64,000 bases of DNA. It comes from Zoroaster sp. YZ-2022. Taxonomy: Eukaryota > Echinodermata > Asteroidea > Forcipulatida > Zoroasteridae. The notes beneath the pieces are model-generated. The model was not told where the DNA came from. It made no database searches and saw only the letters and a list, made by a program, of their open reading frames with translations. A program made the translations under genes and the position numbers. The DNA lies in assembly GCA_029582265.1 (NCBI GenBank), contig CM055819.1, positions 9,918,135 through 9,982,134 of the forward strand, read 5' to 3'. Shown here piece after piece: positions 41,001 through 53,000 of this stretch; the stretch's first letter is position 1, and every line of letters starts with the position of its first letter.

Positions 41001-44000
41001 CCTCAATTTAGCCTTTGGCTACAAGTGCAATGTTTTAATAAACCAGAAATAAATAAATAATAATAATTCTTTGTAAACCGTTTCAAAAAGCAAAACAATG
41101 CAACCTATGTATGGTACATGTATTTGTGCATAGAACATATAATAAACAAAAAATAAGACATGATATTAAAAGCTTAACCAGTTCGCACCGGGAATAAAAA
41201 AGTTTTTCCGAACCCCGTGGCGGGTTTATTTTTACCGCACAAACACGACCAATGGTGCTCACCAGAGCGTGACCGGGGAGACCGCGTCTTCCACCGTATG
41301 CTTATGGCTCGTTGCCACGTCGACCGGGAATCTATACAAATATTCCCGAGAATCCTGTGGCGTGTTTAGATGCTCTCCGATCCGCTGTCCAAAAAATAAT
41401 TGTGTGTATACACGGCCTCCGACGCGAACTGGTTAAAAGATGTAAAATACTTTTGTAAATGATATGTTGCCAACTAATATCCCTGTTTTCACTGTACTTC
41501 ATTTGACCGTATCTTCCGTTTTGGATACACGATTGCGTTGAAACATCAGAATTAGATTGTTTTCTTTATTTTCTATCCATAAAAAAGTATTTGGGCTATT
41601 TCGGAAGGATTTTTGAGATGGCAAAATAATATTTATTTTTCTGTGATGTAGTGATGACGTCATCAATGATATTTTTGAAAAGGTCACATGTCAATAAAGA
41701 TTTCATTCACAGAAACCATGTTGAAATTGCCTAACATATTGGCTCTAGAATTTTTCTTCTTTTCAACTTCCAGTTTGGACCGGAAGACAATGTCAAAATG
41801 GGGTCATATCTATGCAAATGTTGTTTGATAATTCAAGACCTTTCCGATGATGTATAGATTATAAGTTAAGGATTTATGATTTTTTTAAATATTAAACTTT
41901 GATTTTAAGTAATTCAATATCTGATGATATCACCATGACGTCACAACTTCTGTTTCATCTACACATTAGGGTCTAAGTATATGTCAATTTCCAAGTTCAT
42001 GTGAAGTACGGAAGTATGCGGCCGAAGAAGAAGAAAGAAAAAAAACGTACAAAATCAATAGGTTTTCGCCGAGGTCACGACCCCCAGCTTATGCTCGCCA
42101 AATAAGTTTCGCAGTTGGTTAGTTTCTGGTTGGTTTTTGAAGAGAGCAGACATCTCGGCAGCGGATACGACATTTTTATACTTAAACGCAGAAGGCTAGA
42201 TAATTTGTAAGATAATCCAGATGAATTAAAAGTAAGTAGTGGTTGAAGTAGTGGTACTACGAAAAAAACAGATGTTATCCTTTCACCGTTAAAATATGTG
42301 TTGGAGTCCTGTAATTTACTTGTTTGTGTGTTTTGCTACCCGTAGTTTGTCTGATAGACGGCCCTGTTAAGACTTGTTGAGGCATAGAGACTTGGTGAGG
42401 CATAGAGACCCGCAACGGCACGTTACACTGCCGGCAGCAGCGGGATTAGTCCTGTATTCCAGAAATTCTCGAGGAATTGCCTTTTAGCAACGAGAGGGCT
42501 GTTAAGAAAACCAAAGTAGACGACACCAAACTGACCAAGCCAGCGAGAAAACAGCAAAGCACGGCAGTGGTGTCAACCGAGCCGAGGCTTAAAACTATGG
42601 GTTCATAGGCAGCACAACACGGTAGTGATGTCAACCGAGCCGTGGTGTGTGCAACGGTAGACAGACATACGTACGACTATACGCCTGCCCGGAATACTTC
42701 CATCGGAATACGTCCGCCCGGAATACTCCCGCCCGGAACATTGCCTCCGGAGCATTCCAGTCGGATTGACTTTTCCGTCCGGATCACAGAAATCCGCTTA
42801 TATTGGTTACAGACTGAATAAATATAATTGGATTGTGCTATGGAAAGTTTTTTGGGAACAAGTCAGAGGGAGTTTGGCCCGAATTCAACAAAAGGTATGC
42901 AGGCACTGTGCAACTACTGTATCTACATGTAGAAGAGCAATGTAGAAGGGTGTCCAGGGAAATTGAAACTGTGACACAGAGTTTGAGGTACATGCGAACA
43001 AGTCCCCCACCCCAGGAAATACAAAATAGGCCTAGAACCGAAGAAAGAGGGAATGTTGGAAGTGATGGGGCTACTGAAGTACAAAAGCTACCAGAATTAA
43101 ATGGCCCTGTCAAGACCGTTGATAAAATAGCTGCTGGGGAAGGATCTTTCCAGGCGGGAGGGAGACGTGAAGGTACCCCAGTAGGGGGAAATAGGCCCCA
43201 AGGGACAATACCAGGGAATAAGCCCGTAGATAGGAGAAGCATTTTGTGTGATTCGGGGGTTGGTATGACCGAATTATACTCGGGGAATTGCAGACCTACT
43301 CTAGCGAATCTGGAAATTCCAACCCAAAATACAGCATGGCAGAAAGAAAGTGATAATGCGGGTTATAGTGCCCCCGTGTCCCATTCCTTATTCACTCGAG
43401 ATCAACTAAAAATTCAAGAATGGGTGAACAGTGATCCAGGTGGCAACGCTAATGGACAGTTAGCCACAGCAGGATACCAGCAAGATGTTCAAATGTGGGA
43501 TTCCCGCCGTGAACAGTTTGACCTGGTGACAAAACCCTGGCAGCTTGGCCAAGTGGGAATACAGTCGCGTGCACCGGGACACGAATTTGTGGCGGAATGA
43601 AGGAAGCAGCCAACTGGGAGGAGGGATGATGAGGCTCGCCGTGACAGCCCGGCTGAAGACATCCTGTTTGTACAGCCGGTTTCCCAGCCAGCATGGAATC
43701 ATCCCTTGACCCGGAGACCTACAAGCTCACCACTTAGCCCAGCAGCTCAGCTGCAACCGCCGGAGCCTGACTGGCATTTCCGGGGTACAGAGAGTGGAAT
43801 TGGAACTATTCTCGCACCACATCCGCAGCACAGCGGTGGCCAGTGCTTCTACTGTGGCAGCGGCTTCTGTCAAGCAAATTCTGCCAAGCAAATTCACAGA
43901 GGAAAATCAATTTAAGCATGGAAGACAAAGGCCCATCATAAAACGTGACCGTTATGACGGAAAAAGGTCGTGGGATGCTTACATCAAACATTATTTTCGA

Positions 44001-47000
44001 AATGCGTGCGGCAATCAATGGTTGGAATAAGGAGGACAAGTGCCAGTACCTTGCTGTGCTATTGACAGGCCCTGCTCAAGAAAGTCTGCGTAGTCTACAA
44101 GCTGGGGCCAACGATTATGAAGAACTTGTGAAATCCTTACAAGCAAGATTTAACCCGACAGGGAGGAGGGAACTTCATCGATCCCAGCTAAGGAACCGCC
44201 GACAGAAGTCCACTGAAAGCATGGCAGAGTTGGCAGAGTTGGCAGAGTTGGCAGAAGAAACCCGACGGCTGGTGGACAAGGTTTATGGTGACTTACCTGC
44301 AGATAGTAGGGACAGGATGGGCCGCGATCATTTCCTCGATGCGCTCAGCGACGGAGAGATAAGGACTAGGATTATTCAAATGAGGACCAATAATCTTGAT
44401 GAAGCTGTTGCAGCTGCTGTCGAATTGGAGGCCCTTTACAAAGCTGAGAAGGAACGGCGGTCATCGGATCTACGGAAAGTGAGGAGTGCTACTGTAGAAG
44501 CAGTTCACACAGGGGAATCCGTGATTGAAGTAAACCCAGGCATGTCTGACATACAGTGACAGCTTGCCGAGATTATGGAAAAGATGAAGTCACTTGAGGA
44601 CAAAGTCAAGACCAGAAAACCAAACTGGAATAACCGGAATAAATTCACAAAAAGGGACATTGAGTGTTACAACTGCCATGGATTTGGCCATGTGAAAGCT
44701 AATTGTCCCCTACTAATGAAGAACACAGAGACGAGTGACCAAAGAGATAAATGTTCGGAAGCGAAGAGTTCTGAAAAGATACAGGGAAACTTGTAGGAGC
44801 TGCGCCTGGGGGCCAAGGAACAGCTCATATGGAAGGGCCCAATATTGACTTACTTAATACTGAGTGTGTTTCTGCAGTAGTTGGCAAAGGCCTTCGTTTA
44901 GATGTTGTAATCAACGGAGTGCATGTGGACACATTGGTAGATACCAGAGCGACAGTATCACTTCTCTCAGACAGAGTTGTCAAACAATGGTCAAATGAAG
45001 ACCAGGGAAAAGTGGGAACCACTGATGTTCAAGTTCTACTAGCTGACAGCAAGGTTTTGCCTGTGTCTGGGGAGTTAGAAGCAGAAATGCAAATTGGCAG
45101 GAATAGTGTTCAACATCGGTTCATAGTAGCATCTATAGGAAATGACATGCTACTGGGTTTAGATTTCTTGCACAATAAGCGGTGCGTTATTGATGTCACC
45201 AATAAATGTCTGGAATGGGGAGGGCTGGTTTTGCCACTTTGTGAAACGGCAGAAAGACAGAGGAGCTGTCGGGTGACCGTAGCTGAAACGGCCACAATCC
45301 CTCCATGGACAGAGATGATTATTGCAGGAAATCTGGAAGACGAAGCAATGACAGTGCCCTACGGGATAATGGAACCTGTAGAAACGTTGACCAAGAGGAG
45401 CAACATTATGGTAGCACCGTCAGTTGTTAATACTTGTGCCAATACGATACCCCTCCGCCTTGTGAACCCCAGTGATGACCATGTGACCAATTATAAAGGA
45501 ACAACCGCAGCCAGATTATGTGCAGTAGATGCAATAGGCCCTGAGCTTTCAATGCTAGAAAGCCATTATGGAAACAACGAGTTTGTAAGAACTGCCAAAG
45601 AAAACACAGTAGCAACGGAAGGCAGTGCAGTACCGAGTCATTTACAAGACCTATATCAAAGATCCTCCACGCTTCTCACAGACCAGGAGTGTTATGAACT
45701 TAAGGAAATCCTAAACAAGTATCAGCACCAATACGCAACCCAAGACGGAGATCTCGGGCGGACAGAATTGATGAAACACCGAATAGAAACAAGTGACTGT
45801 GCTCCTATCAGGCAGCGGCCAAGACGCCTACCACTCCATCAAAGAGAAGTGGCGGAAGCAGAGATCCAGTCTATGCTCAAGAAGGGCATAATAAAGCCAG
45901 CAACCGGTCCTTGGGCCTCGCCAATAGTGTTGGTGCGCAAAAAGAATGGGAAGGTCCGGTTCTGTGTAGATTATCGGCGACTAAACAAGTTACCCGGAAG
46001 GATGCGTACCCATACCACGGATTGACAAGACAATTGACAAGCTGGCTGGATCCAAGTTCTTCTCTACGTTTGATCTTGCTTCTGGATATTGGCAAGTTCC
46101 TATGGAAGACGAGCATAAACTTTACGAAACTATTTCCCTGGGTGAAGCATGCACTGCAGGGTTTCGTTTGTAAGAACCATTTTATTTATAGTTTTGTCAA
46201 GTTTCATTTAAAGTAGGCATAAGTCAAGGCATACATTGTAATGTATTGTATGGAATTTTTTTAATCATATCTGGCTTTGAATTATTGATAAAAACGATTA
46301 ACTTTACTCACACGTTTAAAGCTACAATTACTAACAACAATCCAATGTAAAGTGAATAAAACAATAATTAAAACAATAACAACATGAGTCCTGTAGGCCC
46401 TACTCCATTTTAAATTTAAAAATGGGTTTGATATTACTTGAGAAAAATGTGACAGAATTACATGAGCACATGTAAACATGTTAAAACCTACCAATTGAAA
46501 AGCAAGAAATATTTTTATGTATAATTATGACAAATTATATTATGCAATATGCCCCTAAATAGCCTCAGATTGCACCAGAGAGCATCTACAACCTAAAAGT
46601 TTCCCAGGGTCCTTAAGCGGGCCCCGGACCCCACGTTGTTGTGGCTTCGCGCTACGTGCTTGCAGATTCGTGTCATACAAATGCCCCTACGCTATAATTT
46701 CATCCTGGCTAGAACACTGGATAGGATCATCCTAGCTAATACACACTGTACACACGCGTTGTGGTAGCGTATTGTACGTATACATGCAGCAAGGATATTG
46801 GCTCATGTGCAACAAGTCTCTCAGTCGGACTGCCGTGGTCGGTGTCCCTCTCAAAGATTTCAATGCCTGAAATGTCTGTCGTAGCGGTGAGTAACGAGGC
46901 CAGTGCTGAAGCAGGTGATGCTAAAGCTCTTTCACCGCTGCCACCATGAAGTGATAGGTGTCCGAGACTTGAATAAAGTTAGTAAAACGATGGCTGTTTT

Positions 47001-50000
47001 CCTTGCTCCCGACCACGGGACTTTATTGTTTCACAGCAAGTTCTGAAAGCCCCGTGACAGTGGTGATGTACAGTACGCATGAGCGAAATAAAATAGTTCC
47101 CTATCACAACAGCATGTAACCTCAATGCTCCAAAATCCTTCACTTTAGCAAAGAGGATTTTGGAGGATTTGGGAAACGTTAGTCTGTTTTCCTTTGTTAA
47201 CGTTAACATTAGCATTACTAGCGAACTTTAATATTTAGGTATGTGCGTATCCCACGCATTGCCGCAAATCTTTTTGGCCGCGGCCTCAATCTCATGTTGA
47301 ATCGCCGTGGCGAAGACACCGTGGAAATAGCGCTTTGTTACGTTTCGCTGAGGCCGTTCTTTTTGATGTACCCAGTAGCTTTTTTTTCGAAGACGTAGAT
47401 CACATATTCTACTTCAACCTCGTTCTCGAATTTTCTGAATGCGGCATCTAGAAGATTCCAAAAAAAAATCTCGAAATTTGGGTAAAATACCTTATCAAAC
47501 CACAAAAATAATTTTTCTATACTTTTCTATACTCTTGACCAATTTTGACGGCGATTGGACGATTCCCAGTTGTTTTTTTGATTCCCAAACATCGATGTCA
47601 ACCAAAGATTGTATTGCACCACGTTCAGCGCGCGATAGACCTACCAATTTTCAGTCCGATAAATCGTCCGTTTAAACCTAATATACATCGGCGTAACACA
47701 ATAATATTAGTTCGCATGAACTTATTTCATTTTTTTTCTTCATATTTCCAGTCCAATATCATTTATTAATTTTTATGTTTAATTAAATCAGGGATAAGAA
47801 TTTCTCGCGGATTTCAGTATAAATATTTAAAATTCTCAGATTTGAGTAATTTGTTTTCCTATTTTTTAAAATTTATTTTCATTATTTTGTTTCATCTTTC
47901 CAGTCCAATATAATTTATAAATTGTTCTAATGTTTAATTAAATCAGGGATGAGAATCTTTCGCGGATTTCAGTGTAAAAATATGAAAATAATCCTCAGAT
48001 TTGAGTAATTATTTTTTTCATTATTTTTTTAATTTATTTATTTTTTTAACACATTTTTTTTGTATTTCTTATTTGTAAATCAGCACTACAAAACAAACTA
48101 ATCATTGAATTAGCCTGGAAATAGGTTATTATTCTTCCTCTTTTCCCAAGCATTCCAGTGATACCAACCTTTTGAAAATCGGACAAGAATTAAGAAAGTT
48201 ATGATATGGAATCCGAGAAAATCTAAGAAACGGGTCACAAGTCAAATTTACATTTCTTTTGTTTTTCCTTATAAAATAATTGACATTTACGGGCCTAAAA
48301 TTGCCGGATTCAACATGTCATAATTTCCTTATTTTTGGTCACAGGCAGATGATCCTTATATCATTGCAATCGTCTATTCAAGACCTTGACAATGATACTT
48401 GATAGGCCTAGTACTACCATGGAGGAAAAAATAGATTTTTTCCTCCATGGTTTTCCTCCATGGTACTACCACTAAAGGGTGCACGCCACTAAATAGTGAG
48501 GAATTCATGCGCCGAGCTATTTATCATAAAGTGTATGCCCTCAAATTTTTCTGAAAAACAAAGATTTGAGGCCCATTCATTTGATAGATTGTGTAAAAAT
48601 GGCCCACTATCATAACCTGGGGGTCCTTGGCTTCCAACTGTTAGTATTTTGGACACACTAGGCCCTGAAAAAGTGGTCCTAATTTGATTTCAAGCGTAAG
48701 GCCTTTTTCCAAAATGGCTGCTTTTCAGTGTGGACGTTTTCACTACTGTAGAGGGTGGTTTTCATTGGGATGAGAATAACTCCCTGGAAACCTGGACTTT
48801 AGACAGTAAATAGAGAAGAAAATAAAAGGTTATATATCGATCAATATTTTTTCTTTTGGTTTTAAAAACTGTGGGACTTCTAAGTATTTTTTAATGATTT
48901 TTTAATATTTTTTATTTAGCACTGTTTACTATGGGAGTTTATTTAGTGCGGTGCACCCTATATATTCAAAATGGCAGCGTCCATGGTTTGTTTTGATGGT
49001 GGAATTTAAACGTGTGCTTTTGTTTACAGTATCAGTAAGGCTGATAATAAATGAAAAATCTTTACACATTAAATTTTCCCATTCAATATCCTTGTATTTC
49101 AGGTCTTTATTGGATGAATACAGTACTGTTACAACAAAAAGGTATGTGGAATTGTGAAATTAATACCATAGTCTGCATGTGCTCTTTTTCGGCTATTGAA
49201 ATTGTTTATATTTGCCATTTATTGTTTACAAACAATACTTTTTTCTTCATTTATATATATCAAATCAGGTTTTAATTATTTTTAAGTTTTTAAACAAGTT
49301 TCTGTCCTTCATTTATGAACTTTAATAAGATCTGATTACTGGTGTACATGGGTAACTGAGGTAAAACTTCTAGCCAATAGTTTTACTGTGGTTTGCTACT
49401 AATGCTAGTTGTAAACATGGAGGCTTTTTGTGCCAAAATAAAGAGTTCTCTCGACAAGAACACACATTTGTTTGAATCTACGGGGTGTGTCATTTGGCAG
49501 GGATTCAAAAGGAAGAACTATGGACTAATGAATATCAAATTACCAGAATCAAACAAACGCACAATGATGCATGTGCACAGAGTGGCTTACATGGCACACT
49601 CTGGAATCTCTAATTTACCAGAAGAGTGTGATGTAAGTCACCTGTGCCATCATACATTGTGCGTTTGTTTTGAACATTTATCTCTTGAACCGCGATCTGT
49701 TAATAATTCTAGAAAAAGATGCAAACGACGAAGACGTTGCGCAGGCCATGGGACCTATAAGAATTGTATAATTTAGCTGCATGTAAGTCAGTCATACCAT
49801 TTTCTGTCCAAGCCTAAGCCTAACCCTAACCCCTAACCCCTAACCCTAACCCTAACACTAGGTATTGGGAAAAAAGCGATGGAAAAATAAGTATGGAATA
49901 AGCACTCAAAAAGCCTGTAATTAGTTTGGGAACTGTTTGCAATAATTGTGTTCATATTGAATTCTTTGCCAGTCGCTGTTGTCATTATTTTGCTTGGGAT

Positions 50001-53000
50001 CTAGTTGGCCACGTTTATACAGCGCCTGTGAAGCATAATACAAATGAAATCGTTTTGATTGACATTGTGCCCTACGTTTTTTGTACTGTTTTCCTTGGCC
50101 CTTTTAGAGTAGTATTTCTGTTTCTTTTCCATTTCAGCAAGGGCTTTGGCAGCTGGTGAGCCAGCAGTTACTGGGCAACCAGCAGATTCGCATTTTTACT
50201 ATTGAATTTGCGTGTCCATTATTGACCAAGTGTACTGCGCTGTGATCTCTACAGTCACCATTTCTTGAAAAGGTAATTGTCCCTTTTGGGTTTGTCATTG
50301 CAAAAGCATGATTCATAGATTCGGCTTTCTGATTGCTTGTTCCATATTTTGTTTTCTCCATCGCTAATTCTTTCCCAATTCGTTTGTCCAGTAGTTTCAA
50401 AACAGTCTGTTCATCATTTGATGACATTTTCAACTTTGATCTTACATCAGCAGGCAGGTATGGAAATTGATAGGTTGATGTAGCACCACCATGGCAAATG
50501 TATGATACTCTTTTGCACAGCCCATGGTTGCCCATGTAGCATTGTGGAATTGCGCTTGCTGCTTTGGCGGCCATGGTGGTAATCTGAGAATGGGCCCCCC
50601 TGTGCTCTTTAAGGATAGCAGCCGCCTCGGCCTGTGCCCTATGGCTTAGGTCATCAGCAAAGCGATCCTGCAGTTTACTCTTTTCCCGTCTCGTTTTACC
50701 AGGAAACATATCTGGACTAAATTTTGCACGACTTACGGCTGCACAAAGTGATCTGTTAAGATGAGGGGGTCTAGTGAATGTTCAATTTCCATACCTGCCT
50801 TGCTATGTGTATAATATGATTGTATACCCTCTGCCAGACAACCGTCGGCATCAGTGGTGACCCTATTAATTGTCAGAGGCTCCTTACAGTTCAAGAGTTT
50901 TTTGGCACATTGAATTCCGCCTTCATGTTCATCACCCATGTTGAAATTTGCTGGACGAGTGGCTGTGCATTTATCTGCATGTTTGTGTTCATTCTTGCTG
51001 ATGTCACATTTTTGGCACAGCTTGTTCTCATGGTTATACATTACAATGTATTTTTGGGTTGTCACATTTTCACAAACAATGTCCCTTGTTTGAGTTGATT
51101 GAACGAACAGTGTCTTCTTGCGGCAGTTCCTAAGGGGATTGTTATATTGTCGATCAACTTCCACAGCTACTGCACTTTCCCTATTGTAACCTTGCAATTC
51201 ATGAATGTCTTTGACAATTTTTCTCTTATCGCTCATATCCTGTTTATTTTCAAAAGTTATAATTTCCCCACATTTATTTGATAATTTCTGCAGGGCATTT
51301 CCTGAAGGAACAGTTGTATCCATTGCAGACAAGAGTTTCCTCACACCAGCAGTTGCTATCCCGGTATTGTGAAGACCAACCTGCAAAGCCATGTTGGGAG
51401 TGGCAGTGCGTCTCCCTCTCCCTGTTTGAGGAATTTCTGTGTACAGTTTTGTCTTGTCTGTATGGAACCTGCACTTTTTGCAGGACATCATCTCGGACAC
51501 GGCTAAACCTCGACGAACCTCTACATGCGGCATGAGTTCTGGTTGACCATCACACTCGGGTTTTGCTCGTTGGTGATCCAGCATGGCCTGTACCCCCAAG
51601 TTAACAGCAGCATTGACATTTACGAACCGGTAACCTCCTCTCCCATCCTGGTGATTGTCTCCACTTGTTTGCTGAAGTTGTGCTCCGCTCTTGGTTTGGA
51701 GTTTTTCAACTGGAGTTTTTCAGCAATTTTGGGCGAAGTAGCATGACGCCTCTTGTTGGCTCTGCATTGGGTGTCATACAAAAGAATCCCTGTACATCTC
51801 TGGTGACAGCTAACTCCATCTGCTCATATGATGGCCTAATATAGACAGTTGGTGAGTCTCTCTTCGTATATTCATATTTGACTTTGCCTTCTAACTTTGG
51901 AGTGATGACTGATGGATTTTTTTCTGGTACCAGCCTTTTTTCTTTTTGTAGATTCCACGCCCAACAAGACCCATTTTGCAACTGATATGCTCACAGCTGG
52001 CTTATTGCAAGTAGTGAATTAACTACATAGTGAATTATACATAGCTTCTTATACATCACCAGTGCATGTGCTCATCATTACTTAATAGTATGCATGTTTT
52101 GAACAATGAAGTGAAACCAGTTTTTCTTAGGAAAACACAAACACAGCTTGGGAGAGCACACAATGGGCATCCTCATTTAAGGTTGTTTTTTTTATTGGGG
52201 GAAGAGTGAGGCTTAATGAATTGACCAACTACTAAGCAGCTTAATCCATTGAGTGTTTCACACAGTGCATTATCATTGGAAGTTGGTTGTTATTTGTTGT
52301 CTTTAATTAGTGTTACATGTGTGTTGCATTAGTAAAATTCACAAAACTATTACAAGTAGTTGTTTCTAAAATAGTACTGGTTCAGGAATGCATGCATTAA
52401 TAATGAAGGTTTTGAAATTGTGTACAACTGATTGTACCATTCCCTGCCCCCTCTCCATCACCTCCATGTAATTTCACTTCCACCATCCAATCCCCCACCT
52501 ACAGTAACCTTTCAGAAAAACAGATCTGACACAAAATAACAACAAATTAATTTGAAAAATAACAATTTGTTTGACATGTCTGCAGTGTCTGTAGTGAAGA
52601 AAAAACTGTATATACTCTTTAAATATCTGTTTTTATCAACAATTTTTGATCAACTCTCTTTGCAAGGACCTGTATATACATGGGGGATGTATGCAGGGTT
52701 GGGGATGTTTCTTTCTCTTTGTGGTCTGTTTACCATGAAACAATTTACATTTTACATTTTCTTCTCAGCACATCATGTGAAGAAAGGCTCGTGATTTGCC
52801 CCCTCAGCGTATGATTCATTGTGTATGAGGCCCCATTTTCTGTCAACCTGGATCCGCCCCTAATAAGGTTAATTTTGTAAAACTGTCTGAAATTGCCTTT
52901 AGATAATATCTCAGATATTGTTTAAATATTAAAGGAGGAAACTAATTGTTATTTAAAGAAATTTTTAAAGAAAAACATTGCACCCAAGAAATACAATAAT

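Larger units (their letters stand above)
42840..46175 (+). mobile_element. Ty3/gypsy LTR retrotransposon, gag and partial pol
   Basis: Runs from a gag-like region through a zinc knuckle, aspartic protease and the first third of reverse transcriptase, and stops in RT at about 46175. RNase H, integrase and 3' LTR are absent. Upstream 42060-42830 may hold the 5' LTR and leader, with an imperfect duplication (CACGGYAGTGRTGTCAACCG, near 42560 and 42620), but no TG..CA borders were found. Retrotransposon remnant in NDUFB10 intron 1. Confidence 0.88.

Noticed and set aside
42446..43242. Minus-strand frames opposite the gypsy gag
   Set aside because: Shadows of the retrotransposon coding strand.
47439..47769. 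Overlapping short + strand frames
   Set aside because: AT-rich chance frames with no conserved features.
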